Shown in pieces: positions 47,801-62,400 of a stretch of DNA of 64,000 nt. How positions within the stretch are numbered: position 1 is the first letter of the stretch; every line of letters begins with the position of its first letter. The position numbers were made by a program, and so were the translations under genes. The notes beneath the pieces are model-generated. The model worked only from the letters and a program-made list of their open reading frames with translations, did not search any database and had not been told where the DNA came from. Source of the DNA: Elephas maximus indicus (lineage: Eukaryota; Chordata; Mammalia; Proboscidea; Elephantidae); contig NC_064823.1 of assembly GCF_024166365.1 (NCBI RefSeq), positions 2,536,924 to 2,600,923 of the forward strand. Reading direction: 5' to 3'.

Positions 47801-49932
47801 CAGACTGCTGACCGCCAGAGTTCAACATGCCTGTGTCGGGAGCCCTTCTCCTGTCACTCCCAACATGAACAGACTGCTGACCGCCAGAGTTCAACACGCC
47901 TGTGTCGGGAGCCCTTCTCCTGTCACTCCCAACATGAACAGACTGCTGACCGCCAGAGGTCAACACGCCTGCGTCGGGAGCCCTTCTCCTGTCACTCCCA
48001 ACATGAACAGACTGCTGACCGCCAGAGTTCAACACGCCTGTGTCGGGAGCCCTTCTCCTGTCACTCCCAACATGAACAGACTGCTGACCGCCAGAGGTCA
48101 ACACGCCTGCGTCGGGAGCCCTTCTCCTGTCACTCCCAACATGAACAGACTGCTGACCGCCAGAGTTCAACACGCCTGTGTCGGGAGCCCTTCTCCTGTC
48201 ACTCCCAACATGAACAGACTGCTGACCGCCAGAGGTCAACACGCCTGTGTCGGGAGCCCTTCTCCTGTCACTCCCAACATGAACAGACTGCTGACCGCCA
48301 GAGTTCAACACGCCTGTGTCGGGAGCCCTTTTCCTGTCACTCCCAACATGAATAGACTGCTGACCGCCAGAGGTCAACACGCCTGTGTCGGGAGCCCTTC
48401 TCCTGTCACTCCCAGCATGAACAGACTGCTGACCGCCAGAGTTCAACACGCCTGTGTCGGGAGCCCTTCTCCTGTCACGCCCAACATGAACAGACTGCTG
48501 ACCGCCAGAGGTCAACACGCCTGTGTCGGGAGCCCTTCTCCTGTCACTCCCAACATGAACAGACTGCTGACCGCCAGAGTTCAACACGCCTGTGTCGGGA
48601 GCCCTTCTCCTGTCACTCCCAACATGAACAGACTGCTGACCGCCAGAGTTCAACACGCCTGTGTCGGGAGCCCTTCTCCTGTCACTCACAACATGAACAG
48701 ACTGCTGACCACCAGAGGTCAACACGCCTGTGTCGGGAGCCCTTCTCCTGTCACTCCCAACATGAACAGACTGCTGACCGCCAGAGGTCAACACGCCTGT
48801 GTCGGGAGCCCTTCTCCTGTCACTCCCAACATGAACAGACTGCTGACCGCCAGAGTTCAACATGCCTGTGTCGGGAGCCCTTCTCCTGTCACTCCCAACA
48901 TGAACAGACTGCTGACCGCCAGCGTTCAACATGCCTGTGTCGGGAGCCCTTCTCCTGTCACTCCCAACATGAACAGACTGCTGACCGCCAGAGGTCAACA
49001 CGCCTGCGTCGGGAGCCCTTCTCCTGTCACTCCCAACATGAACAGACTGCTGACCGCCAGAGTTCAACACGCCTGCTCGGGACCCCTTCTCCTGTCACTC
49101 CCAACATGAACAGACTGCTGACCGCCAGAGTTCAACATGCCTGTGTCGGGAGCCCTTCTCCTGTCACTCCCAACATGAACAGACTGCTGACCGCCAGAGT
49201 TCAACATGCCTGTGTCAGGAGCCCTTCTCCTGTCACTCCCAACATGAACAGACTGCTGACCGCCAGAGTTCAACATGCCTGTGTCGGGAGCCCTTCTCCT
49301 GTCACTCCCAACATGAACAGACTGCTGACCGCCAGAGTTCAACACGCCTGTGTCGGGAGCCCTTCTCCTGTCACTCCCAACATGAACAGACTGCTGACCG
49401 CCAGAGGTCAACACGCCTGTGTCGGGAGCCCTTCTCCTGTCACTCCCAACATGAACAGACTGCTGACCGCCTGAGGTCAACACGCCTGTGTCGGGAGCCC
49501 TTCTCCTGTCACTCCCAACATGAACAGACTGCTGACCGCCAGAGGTCTACACGCCTGTGTCGGGAGCCCTTCTCCTGTCACTCCCAACATGAACAGACTG
49601 CTGACCGCCAGAGTTCAACATGCCTGTGTCGGGAGCCCTTCTCCTGTCACTCCCAACATGAACAGACTGCTGACCGCCAGAGTTCAACATGCCTGTGTCG
49701 GGAGCCCTTCTCCTGTCACTCCCAACATGAACAGACTGCTGACCGCCAGAGTTCAACATGCCTGTGTCGGGAGCCCTTCTCCTGTCACTCCCAACATGAA
49801 CAGACTGCTGACCGCCAGAGTTCAACATGCCTGCGTCGGGAGCCCTTCTCCTGTCACTCCCAACATGAACAGACTGCTGACCGCCAGAGTTCAACACGCC
49901 TGCTCGGGAGCCCTTCTCCCTTCACTCACAAC

Positions 49933-50897
49933 ATGAACAGACTGCTGACCGCCAGAGTTCAACATGCCTGTGTCGGGAGCCCTTCTCCTGTCACTCCCAA
50001 CATGAACAGACTGTTGACCGCCAGAGTTCAACATGCCTGTGTCGGGAGCCCTTCTCCTTTCACTCCCAACATGCACAGACTGCTGACCGCCAGAGTTCAA
50101 CATGCCTGTGTCGGGAGCCCTTCTCCTGTCACTCCCAACATGAACAGACTGCTGACCGCCAGAGTTGAACATGCCTGTGTCGGGAGCCCTTCTCCTGTCA
50201 CTCACAACATGAACAGACTGCTGACCGCCAGAGTTCAACATGCCTGCGTCAGGAGCCCTTCTCCTGTCACTCCCAACATGAACAGACTGCTGACCGCCAG
50301 AGTTCAACACGCCTGTGTCGGGAGCCCTTCTCCTGTCACTCCCAACATGAAGAGACTGCTAACCGCCAGAGTTCAACATGCCTGCGTCGGAAGCCCTTCT
50401 CCTGTCACTCCCAACATGAACAGACTGCTGACCGCCAGAGGTCAACATGCCTGTGTCGGGAGCCCTTCTCCTGTCACTCCCAACATGAACAGACTGCTGA
50501 CCGCCAGAGGTCAACACGCCTGTGTCGGGAGCCCTTCTCCTGTCACTCCCAACATGAACAGACCGCTGACCGCCAGAGTTCAACATGCCTGTGTCGGGAG
50601 CCCTTCTCCTGTCACTCCCAACATGAACAGACTGCTGACCGCCAGAGTTCAACATGCCTGTGTCGGGAGCCCTTCTCCTGTCACTCCCAACATGAACAGA
50701 CTGCTGACCGCCAGAGTTCAACATGCCTGTGTCGGGAGCCCTTCTCCTGTCACTCCCAACAGGAACAGACTGTTGACCGCCAGAGTTCAACATGCCTGCG
50801 TCGGGAGCCCTTCTCCTGTCACTCCCAACATGAACAGACTGCTGACCGCCAGAGTTCAACACGCCTGCTCGGGAGCCCTTCTCCCTTCACTCACAAC
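49933..50897. repeat. 14-unit duplicated block (965 bp)
   Basis: The block from 49933 and the one from 50898 share an uncommon series in order: ctcccttcactcac just before, then ctgttgacc, then catgcacagac, then agttgaacatg. The spacing is 965 bp, which is 14 x 69 minus 1. The similarity fades toward the end of the block. Confidence 0.8.
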
Positions 50898-51119
50898 ATG
50901 AACAGACTGCTGACCGCCAGAGTTCAACATGCCTGTGTCGGGAGCCCTTCTCCTGTCACTCCCAACATGAACAGACTGTTGACCGCCAGAGTTCAACATG
51001 CCTGTGTCGGGAGCCCTTCTCCTTTCACTCCCAACATGCACAGACTACTGACCGCCAGAGTTCAACATGCCTGTGTCGGGAGCCCTTCTCCTGTCACTCC
51101 CAACATGAACAGACTGCTG

Positions 51120-52913
51120 ACCGCCAGAGTTGAACATGCCTGTGTCGGGAGCCCTTCTACTGTCACTCACAACATGAACAGACTGCTGACCGCCAGAGTT
51201 CAACATGCCTGCGTCAGGAGCCCTTCTCCTGTCACTCCCAACATGAACAGACTGCTGACCGCCAGAGTTCAACACGCCTGTGTCGGTAGCCCTTCTCCTG
51301 TCACTCCCAACATGAAGAGACTGCTAACCGCCAGAGTTCAACATGCCTGCGTCGGGAGCCCTTCTCCTGTCACTCCCAACATGAACAGACTGCTGACCGC
51401 CAGATTTCAACATGCCTGGGTCGGGAGCTCTTCTCCTGTCACTCCCAACATGAACAGACTGCTGACCGCCAGAGTTCAACATGCCTGCGTCGGGAGCCCT
51501 TCTCCTGTCACTCCCAACATGAACAGACTGCTGACCGCCAGAGTTCAACATGCCTGCGTCGGGAGCCCTTCTCCTGTCACTCACAACATGAACAGACTGC
51601 TGACCGCCAGAGTTCAAAATGCCTGTGTTGGGAGCCCTTCTCCTTTCACTCACAACATGAACAGACTGCTGACCGCCAGAGTTCAACATGCCTGCGTCGG
51701 GAGCCCTTCTCCTGTCACTCCCAACATGAACAGACTGCTGACCGCCAGAGTTCAACATGCCTGCGTCGGGAGCCCTTCTCCTGTTACTCCCAACATGAAC
51801 AGACTGCTGACCGCCAGAGTTCAACATGCCTGTGTCGGGAGCCCTTCTCCTTTCACTCCCAACATGAACAGACTGCTGACCGCCAGAGTTCAACACGCCT
51901 GCGTTGGGAGCCCTTCTCCTGTCACTCCCAACATGAACAGACTGCTGACCGCCAGAGTTCAACATGCCTGTGTCGGGAGCCCTTCTCCTGTCACTCCCAA
52001 CATGAACAGACTGCTGACCGCCAGAGTTGAACATGCCTGTGTCGGGAGCCCTTCTACTGTCACTCACAACATGAACAGACTGCTGACCGCCAGAGTTCAA
52101 CATGCCTGCGTCAGGAGCCCTTCTCCTGTCACTCCCAACATGAACAGACTGCTGACCGCCAGAGTTCAACACGCCTGTGTCGGGAGCCCTTCTCCTGTCA
52201 CTCCCAACATGAAGAGACTGCTAACCGCCAGAGTTCAACATGCCTGCGTCGGGAGCCCTTCTCCTGTCACTCCCAACATGAACAGACTGCTGACCGCCAG
52301 ATTTCAACATGCCTGGGTCGGGAGCTCTTCTCCTGTCACTCCCAACATGAACAGACTGCTGACCGCCAGAGTTCAACATGCCTGCGTCGGGAGCCCTTCT
52401 CCTGTCACTCCCAACATGAACAGACTGCTGACCGCCAGAGTTCAACATGCCTGCGTCGGGAGCCCTTCTCCTGTCACTCACAACATGAACAGACTGCTGA
52501 CCGCCAGAGTTCAAAATGCCTGTGTTGGGAGCCCTTCTCCTTTCACTCACAACATGAACAGACTGCTGACCGCCAGAGTTCAACATGCCTGCGTCGGGAG
52601 CCCTTCTCCTGTCACTCCCAACATGAACAGACTGCTGACCGCCAGAGTTCAACATGCCTGCGTCGGGAGCCCTTCTCCTGTTACTCCCAACATGAACAGA
52701 CTGCTGACCGCCAGAGTTCAACATGCCTGTGTCGGGAGCCCTTCTCCTTTCACTCCCAACATGAACAGACTGCTGACCGCCAGAGTTCAACACGCCTGCG
52801 TTGGGAGCCCTTCTCCTGTCACTCCCAACATGAACAGACTGCTGACCGCCAGAGTTCAACATGCCTGTGTCGGGAGCCCTTCTACTGTCACTCCCAACAT
52901 GAACAGACTGCTG
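51120..52913. repeat. Tandem 13-unit duplication (2 x 897 bp)
   Basis: The rare variants agttgaacatg, gaagagactgctaacc, agatttcaacatg, cctgggtcgggagctc and gttcaaaatgcc occur twice in the same order at 897 bp spacing (13 x 69). Confidence 0.88.
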
Positions 52914-55900
52914 ACCGCCAGAGTTCAACACGCCTGTGTCAGGAGCCCTTCTCCTGTCACTCCCAACATGAACAGACTGCTGATCGCCAGAGTTCAACAC
53001 GCCTGTGTCGGGAGCCCTTCTCCTGTCACTCCCAACATGAACAGACTGCTGACCGCCAGAGTTCAACACGCCTGTGTCGGGAGCCCTTCTCCTGTCACTC
53101 CCAACATGAACAGACTGCTGACCGCCAGAGGTCAACACGCCTGTGTCGGGAGCCCTTCTCCTGTCACTCCCAACATGAACAGACTGCTGACCGCCAGAGT
53201 TCAACACGCCTGCTTCGGAGCCCTTCTCCTTTCACTCACAACATGAACAGACTGCTGACCGCCAGAGTTCAACACGCCTGCGTCGGGAGCCCTTCTCCTG
53301 TCACTCCCAACATGAACAGACTGCTGACCGCCAGAGTTCAACACGCCTGTGTCGGGAGCCCTTCTCCTGTCACTCCCAACATGAACAGACTGCTGACTGC
53401 CAGAGGTCAACACGCCTGCGTCGGGAGCCCTTCTCCTGTCACTCCCAACATGAACAGACTGCTGACCGCCAGAGGTCAACACGCCTGTGTCGGGAGCCCT
53501 TCTCCTGTCACTCCCAACATGAACAGACTGCTGACAGCCAGAGTTCAACATGCCTGTGTCAGGAGCCCTTCTCCTGTCACTCCCAACATGAACAGACTGC
53601 TGACCGCCAGAGTTCAACACGCCTGTGTCGGGAGCCCTTCTCCTGTCACTCCCAACATGAACAGACTGCTGACTGCCAGAGGTCAACACGCCTGCGTCGG
53701 GAGCCCTTCTCCTGTCACTCCCAACATGAACAGACTGCTGACCGCCAGAGTTCAACATGCCTGTGTCGGGAGCCCTTCTCCTGTCACTCCCAACATGAAC
53801 AGACTGCTGACCGCCAGAGTTCAACACGCCTGTGTCGGGAGCCCTTCTCCTGTCACTCCCAACATGAACAGACTGCTGACCGCCAGAGGTCAACACGCCT
53901 GTGTCGGGAGCCCTTCTCCTGTCACTCACAACATGAACAGACTGCTGACCGCCAGAGTTCAACACGCCTATGTCGGGAGCCCTTCTCCTGTCACTCCCAA
54001 CATGAACAGACTGCTGACCGCCAGAGGTCAACACGCCTGTGTCGGGAGCCCTTCTCCTGTCACTCCCAACATGAACAGACTGCTGACCGCCAGAGGTCAA
54101 CACGCCTGTGTCGGGAGCCCTTCTCCTGTCACTCCCAACATGAACAGACTGCTGACCGCCAGAGGTCAACACGCCTGTGTCGGGAGCCCTTCTCCTGTCA
54201 CTCCCAACATGAACAGACTGCTGACCGCCAGAGTTCAACACGCCGTGTCGGGAGCCCTTCTCCTGTCACTCCCAACATGAACAGACTGCTGACCGCCAGA
54301 GTTCAACACGCCCGCTCGGGAGCCCTTCTCCTGTCACTCCCAACATGAACAGAGTGCTGACCGCCAGAGTTCAACATGCCTGTGTCGGGAGCCCTTCTCC
54401 TGTCACTCCCAACATGAACAGACTGCTGACCGCCAGAGTTCAACAAGCCTGTGTCAGGAGCCCTTCTCCTGTCACTCCCAACATGAACAGACTGCTGACC
54501 GCCAGAGGTCAACACGCCTGTGTCGGGAGCCCTTCTCCTGTCACTCCCAACATGAACAGACTGCTGACCGCCAGAGTTCAACACGCCTGTGTCGGGAGCC
54601 CTTCTCCTGTCACTCCCAACATGAACAGACTGCTGACCGCCAGAGGTCAACACGCCTGTGTCGGGAGCCCTTCTCCTGTCACTCCCAACATGAACAGACT
54701 GCTGACCGCCAGAGTTCAACATGCCTGTGTCGGGAGCCCTTCTCCTGTCACTCCCAACATGAACAGACTGCTGACCGCCAGAGGTCAACATGCCTGTGTC
54801 GGGAGCCCTTCTCCTGTCACTCCCAACATGAACAGACTGCTGACCGCCAGAGTTGAACATGCCTGTGTCGGGAGCCCTTCTACTGTCACTCACAACATGA
54901 ACAGACTGCTGACCGCCAGAGTTCAACATGCCTGCGTCAGGAGCCCTTCTCCTGTCACTCCCAACATGAACAGACTGCTGACCGCCAGAGTTCAACACGC
55001 CTGTGTCGGGAGCCCTTCTCCTGTCACTCCCAACATGAAGAGACTGCTAACCGCCAGAGTTCAACATGCCTGCGTCGGGAGCCCTTCTCCTGTCACTCCC
55101 AACATGAACAGACTGCTGACCGCCAGAGTTCAACATGCCTGGGTCGGGAGCCCTTCTCCTGTCACTCCCAACATGAACAGACTGCTGACCGCCAGAGTTC
55201 AACATGCCTGCGTCGGGAGCCCTTCTCCTGTCACTCCCAACATGAACAGACTGCTGACCGCCAGAGTTCAACATGCCTGCGTCGGGAGCCCTTCTCCTGT
55301 CACTCCCAACATGAACAGACTGCTGACCGCCAGAGTTCAACACGCCTGTGTCGGGAGCCCTTCTCCTGTCACTCCCAACATGAACAGACTGCTGACTGCC
55401 AGAGGTCAACACGCCTGCGTCGGGAGCCCTTCTCCTGTCACTCCCAACATGAACAGACTGCTGACCGCCAGAGGTCAACACGCCTGTGTCGGGAGCCCTT
55501 CTCCTGTCACTCCCAACATGAACAGACTGCTGACAGCCAGAGTTCAACATGCCTGTGTCAGGAGCCCTTCTCCTGTCACTCCCAACATGAACAGACTGCT
55601 GACCGCCAGAGTTCAACACGCCTGTGTCGGGAGCCCTTCTCCTGTCACTCCCAACATGAACAGACTGCTGACTGCCAGAGGTCAACACGCCTGCGTCGGG
55701 AGCCCTTCTCCTGTCACTCCCAACATAAACAGACTGCTGACCGCCAGAGTTCAACATGCCTGTGTCGGGAGCCCTTCTCCTGTCACTCCCAACATGAACA
55801 GACTGCTGACCGCCAGAGTTCAACACGCCTGTGTCGGGAGCCCTTCTCCTGTCACTCCCAACATGAACAGACTGCTGACCGCCAGAGGTCAACACGCCTG

Positions 55901-56482
55901 TGTCGGGAGCCCTTCTCCTGTCACTCACAACATGAACAGACTGCTGACCGCCAGAGTTGAACATGCCTGTGTCGGGAGCCCTTCTACTGTCACTCAGAAC
56001 ATGAACAGACTGCTGACCGCCAGAGTTCAACGTGCCTGCGTCAGGAGCCCTTCTCCTGTCACTCCCAACATGAACAGACTGCTGACCGCCAGAGTTCAAC
56101 ACGCCTGTGTCGGGAGCCCTTCTCCTGTCACTCCCAACATGAACAGACTGCTGACCGCCAGAGGTCAACACGCCTGTGTCGGGAGCCCTTCTCCTGTCAC
56201 TCCCAACATGAACAGACTGCTGACCGCCAGAGTTCAACACGCCTGTGTCGGGAGCCCTTCTCCTGTCACTCCCAACATGAACAGACTGCTGACCGCCAGA
56301 GTTCAACACGCCTGTGTCGGGAGCCCTTCTCCTGTCACTCACAACATGAACAGACTGCTGACCGCCAGAGTTCAACACGCCTGTGTCGGGAGCCCTTCTC
56401 CTGTCACTCCCAACATGAACAGACTGCTGACCGCCAGAGTTCAACACGCCTGCTCGGGAGCCCTTCTCCTTTCACTCACAAC

Positions 56483-59400
56483 ATGAACAGACTGCTGACC
56501 GCCAGAGTTCAACACGCCTGCGTCGGGAGCCCTTCTCCTGTCACTCCCAACATGAACAGACTGCTGACCGCCAGAGTTCAACATGCCTGTGTCGGGAGCC
56601 CTTCTACTGTCACTCCCAACATGAACAGACTGCTGACCGCCAGAGTTCAACACGCCTGTGTCGGGAGCCCTTCTCCTGTCACTCCCAACATGAACAGACT
56701 GCTGACCGCCAGAGTTCAACACGCCTGTGTCGGGAACCCTTCTCCTGTCACTCCCAACATGAACAGACTGCTGACCGCCAGAGTTCAACACGCCTGTGTC
56801 GGGAGCCCTTCTCCTGTCACTCCCAACATGAACACACTGCTGACCGCCAGAGGTCAACACGCCTGTGTCGGGAGCCCTTCTCCTGTCACTCCCAACATGA
56901 ACAGACTGCTGACCGCCAGAGTTCAACACGCCTCCGTCGGGAGCCCTTCTCCTGTCACTCCCAACATGAACAGACTGCTGACCGCCAGAGTTCAACACGC
57001 CTGTGTCGGGAGCCCTTCTCCTGTCACTCCCAACATGAACAGACTGCTGACTGCCAGAGGTCAACACGCCTGCGTCGGGAGCCCTTCTCCTGTCACTCCC
57101 AACATGAACAGACTGCTGACCGCCAGAGTTCAACATGCCTGCGTCGGGAGCCCTTCTCCTGTCACTCCCAAAATGAACAGACTGCTGACCGCCAGAGGTC
57201 AACACGCCTGCGTCGGGAGCCCTTCTCCTGTCACTCCCAACATGAACAGACTGCTGACCGCCAGAGTTCAACACGCCTGTGTCGGGAGCCCTTCTCCTGT
57301 CACTCCCAACATGAACAGACTGCTGACCGCCAGAGTTCAACATGCCTGTGTCGGGAGCCCTTCTCCTGTCACTCCCAACATGAACAGACTGCTGACTGCC
57401 AGAGGTCAACACGCGTGCGTCGGGAGCCCTTCTCCTGTCACTCCCAACATGAACAGACTGCTGACCGCCAGAGTTCAACACGCCTGTGTCGGGAGCCCTT
57501 CTCCTGTCATTCCCAACATGAACAGACTGCTGACCGCCAGAGGTCAACACGCCTGCGTCGGGAGCCCTTCTCCTGTCACTCCCAACATGAACAGACTGCT
57601 GACCGCCAGAGTTCAACACGCCTGTGTCGGGAGCCCTTCTCCTGTCACTCCCAACATGAACAGACTGCTGACCGCCAGAGGTCAACACGCCTGTGTCGGG
57701 AGCCCTTCTCCTGTCACTCCCAACATGAACAGACTGCTGACCGCCAGAGTTCAACACGCCTGTGTCGGGAGCCCTTCTCCTGTCACTCCCAACATGAACA
57801 GACTGCTGACCGCCAGAAGTCAACACGCCTGTGTCGGGAGCCCTTCTCCTGTCACTCCCAACATGAACAGACTGCTGACCGCCAGAGTTCAACACGCCTG
57901 TGTCGGGAGCCCTTCTCCTGTCACGCCCAACATGAACAGACTGCTGACCGCCAGAGGTCAACACGCCTGTGTCGGGAGCCCTTCTCCTGTCACTCCCAAC
58001 ATGAACAGACTGCTGACCGCCAGAGTTCAACATGCCTGTGTCGGGAGCCCTTCTCCTGTCACTCCCAACATGAACAGACTGCTGACCGCCAGAGTTCAAC
58101 ACGCCTGTGTCGGGAGCCCTTCTCCTGTCACTCACAACATGAACAGACTGCTGACCACCAGAGTTCAACATGCCTGTGTCGGGAGCCCTTCTCCTGTCAC
58201 TCCCAACATGAACAGACTGCTGACCGCCAGAGGTCAACACGCCTGTGTCGGGAGCCCTTCTCCTGTCACTCCCAACATGAACAGACTGCTGACCGCCAGA
58301 GTTCAACATGCCTGTGTCGGGAGCCCTTCTCCTGTCACTCCCAACATGAACAGACTGCTGACCGCCAGAGTTCAACACGCCTGTGTCGGGAGCCCTTCTC
58401 CTGTCACTCCCAACATGAACAGACTGCTGACCGCCAGAGGTCAACACGCCTGCGTCGGGAGCCCTTCTCCTGTCACTCCCAACATGAACAGACTGCTGAC
58501 CGCCAGAGTTCAACACGCCTGCTCGGGACCCCTTCTCCTGTCACTCCCAACATGAACAGACTGCTAACCGCCAGAGTTCAACATGCCTGTGTCGGGAGCC
58601 CTTCTCCTGTCACTCCCAACATGAACAGACTGCTGACCGCCAGAGTTCAACATGCCTGTGTCAGGAGCCCTTCTCCTGTCACTCCCAACATGAACAGACT
58701 GCTGACCGCCAGAGTTCAACATGCCTGTGTCGGGAGCCCTTCTCCTGTCACTCCCAACATGAACAGACTGCTGACCGCCAGAGATCAACACGCCTGTGTC
58801 GGGAGCCCTTCTCCTGTCACTCCCAACATGAACAGACTGCTGACCGCCAGAGGTCAACACGCCTGTGTCGAGAGCCCTTCTCCTGTCACTCACAACATGA
58901 ACAGACTGCTTACCGCCAGAGTTCAACACGCCTGTGTCGGGAGCCCTTCTCCTGTCACTCCCAACATGAACAGACTGCTGACCGCCAGAGTTCAACACGC
59001 CTGTGTCGGGAGCCCTTCTCCTGTCACTCACAACATGAACAGACTGCTGACCGCCAGAGATCAACACGCCTGTGTCGGGAGCCCTTCTCCTGTCACTCCC
59101 AACATGAACAGACTGCTGACCGCCAGAGGTCAACACGCCTGTGTCGGGAGCCCTTCTCCTGTCACTCCCAACATGAACAGACTGCTGACCGCCAGAGGTC
59201 AACACGCCTGTGTCGGGAGCCCTTCTCCTGTCACTCCCAACATGAACAGACTGCTGACCGCCAGAGGTCAACACGCCTGTGTCGGGAGCCCTTCTCCTGT
59301 CACTCCCAACATGAACAGACTGCTGACCGCCAGAGTTCAACACGCCTGTGTCGGGAGCCCTTCTCCTGTCACTCCCAACATGAACAGACTGCTGACCGCC

Positions 59401-62400
59401 AGAGTTCAACACGCCCGCTCGGGAGCCCTTCTCCTGTCACTCCCAACATGAACAGACTGCTGACCGCCAGAGTTCAACATGCCTGTGTCGGGAGCCCTTC
59501 TCCTGTCACTCCCAACATGAACAGACTGCTGACCGCCAGAGTTCAACACGCCTGTGTCGGGAGCCCTTCTCCTGTCACTCCCAACATGAACAGACTGCTG
59601 ACCGCCAGAGGTCAACACGCCTGCGTCGGGAGCCCTTCTCCTGTCACTCCCAACATGAACAGACTGCTGACCGCCAGAGTTCAACACGCCTGTGTCGGGA
59701 GCCCTTCTCCTGTCACTCCCAACATGAACAGACTGCTGACCGCCAGAGGTCAACACGCCTGCGTCGGGAGCCCTTCTCCTGTCACTCCCAACATGAACAG
59801 ACTGCTGACCGCCAGAGTTCAACACGCCTGTGTCGGGAGCCCTTCTCCTGTCACTCCCAACATGAACAGACTGCTGACCGCCAGAGGTCAACACGCCTGT
59901 GTCGGGAGCCCTTCTCCTGTCACTCCCAACATGAACAGACTGCTGACCGCCAGAGTTCAACACGCCTGTGTCGGGAGCCCTTTTCCTGTCACTCCCAACA
60001 TGAATAGACTGCTGACCGCCAGAGGTCAACACGCCTGTGTCGGGAGCCCTTCTCCTGTCACTCCCAGCATGAACAGACTGCTGACCGCCAGAGTTCAACA
60101 CGCCTGTGTCGGGAGCCCTTCTCCTGTCACGCCCAACATGAACAGACTGCTGACCGCCAGAGGTCAACACGCCTGTGTCGGGAGCCCTTCTCCTGTCACT
60201 CCCAACATGAACAGACTGCTGACCGCCAGAGTTCAACACGCCTGTGTCGGGAGCCCTTCTCCTGTCACTCCCAACATGAACAGACTGCTGACCGCCAGAG
60301 TTCAACACGCCTGTGTCGGGAGCCCTTCTCCTGTCACTCACAACATGAACAGACTGCTGACCACCAGAGGTCAACACGCCTGTGTCGGGAGCCCTTCTCC
60401 TGTCACTCCCAACATGAACAGACTGCTGACCGCCAGAGGTCAACACGCCTGTGTCGGGAGCCCTTCTCCTGTCACTCCCAACATGAACAGACTGCTGACC
60501 GCCAGAGTTCAACATGCCTGTGTCGGGAGCCCTTCTCCTGTCACTCCCAACATGAACAGACTGCTGACCGCCAGCGTTCAACATGCCTGTGTCGGGAGCC
60601 CTTCTCCTGTCACTCCCAACATGAACAGACTGCTGACCGCCAGAGGTCAACACGCCTGCGTCGGGAGCCCTTCTCCTGTCACTCCCAACATGAACAGACT
60701 GCTGACCGCCAGAGTTCAACACGCCTGCTCGGGACCCCTTCTCCTGTCACTCCCAACATGAACAGACTGCTGACCGCCAGAGTTCAACATGCCTGTGTCG
60801 GGAGCCCTTCTCCTGTCACTCCCAACATGAACAGACTGCTGACCGCCAGAGTTCAACATGCCTGTGTCAGGAGCCCTTCTCCTGTCACTCCCAACATGAA
60901 CAGACTGCTGACCGCCAGAGTTCAACATGCCTGTGTCGGGAGCCCTTCTCCTGTCACTCCCAACATGAACAGACTGCTGACCGCCAGAGTTCAACACGCC
61001 TGTGTCGGGAGCCCTTCTCCTGTCACTCCCAACATGAACAGACTGCTGACCGCCAGAGGTCAACACGCCTGTGTCGGGAGCCCTTCTCCTGTCACTCCCA
61101 ACATGAACAGACTGCTGACCGCCTGAGGTCAACACGCCTGTGTCGGGAGCCCTTCTCCTGTCACTCCCAACATGAACAGACTGCTGACCGCCAGAGGTCT
61201 ACACGCCTGTGTCGGGAGCCCTTCTCCTGTCACTCCCAACATGAACAGACTGCTGACCGCCAGAGTTCAACATGCCTGTGTCGGGAGCCCTTCTCCTGTC
61301 ACTCCCAACATGAACAGACTGCTGACCGCCAGAGTTCAACATGCCTGTGTCGGGAGCCCTTCTCCTGTCACTCCCAACATGAACAGACTGCTGACCGCCA
61401 GAGTTCAACATGCCTGTGTCGGGAGCCCTTCTCCTGTCACTCCCAACATGAACAGACTGCTGACCGCCAGAGTTCAACATGCCTGCGTCGGGAGCCCTTC
61501 TCCTGTCACTCCCAACATGAACAGACTGCTGACCGCCAGAGTTCAACACGCCTGCTCGGGAGCCCTTCTCCCTTCACTCACAACATGAACAGACTGCTGA
61601 CCGCCAGAGTTCAACATGCCTGTGTCGGGAGCCCTTCTCCTGTCACTCCCAACATGAACAGACTGTTGACCGCCAGAGTTCAACATGCCTGTGTCGGGAG
61701 CCCTTCTCCTTTCACTCCCAACATGCACAGACTGCTGACCGCCAGAGTTCAACATGCCTGTGTCGGGAGCCCTTCTCCTGTCACTCCCAACATGAACAGA
61801 CTGCTGACCGCCAGAGTTGAACATGCCTGTGTCGGGAGCCCTTCTCCTGTCACTCACAACATGAACAGACTGCTGACCGCCAGAGTTCAACATGCCTGCG
61901 TCAGGAGCCCTTCTCCTGTCACTCCCAACATGAACAGACTGCTGACCGCCAGAGTTCAACACGCCTGTGTCGGGAGCCCTTCTCCTGTCACTCCCAACAT
62001 GAAGAGACTGCTAACCGCCAGAGTTCAACATGCCTGCGTCGGAAGCCCTTCTCCTGTCACTCCCAACATGAACAGACTGCTGACCGCCAGAGGTCAACAT
62101 GCCTGTGTCGGGAGCCCTTCTCCTGTCACTCCCAACATGAACAGACTGCTGACCGCCAGAGGTCAACACGCCTGTGTCGGGAGCCCTTCTCCTGTCACTC
62201 CCAACATGAACAGACCGCTGACCGCCAGAGTTCAACATGCCTGTGTCGGGAGCCCTTCTCCTGTCACTCCCAACATGAACAGACTGCTGACCGCCAGAGT
62301 TCAACATGCCTGTGTCGGGAGCCCTTCTCCTGTCACTCCCAACATGAACAGACTGCTGACCGCCAGAGTTCAACATGCCTGTGTCGGGAGCCCTTCTCCT

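Larger units (their letters stand above)
44831..56482. repeat. Higher-order repeat of 169 units (11652 bp), copy 1
   Basis: Runs of 30, 13, 19, 12, 14, 34, 15, 1 and 31 units between deleted units sum to 169, and 169 x 69 minus 9 is 11652. The block begins again at 56483. Confidence 0.9.
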
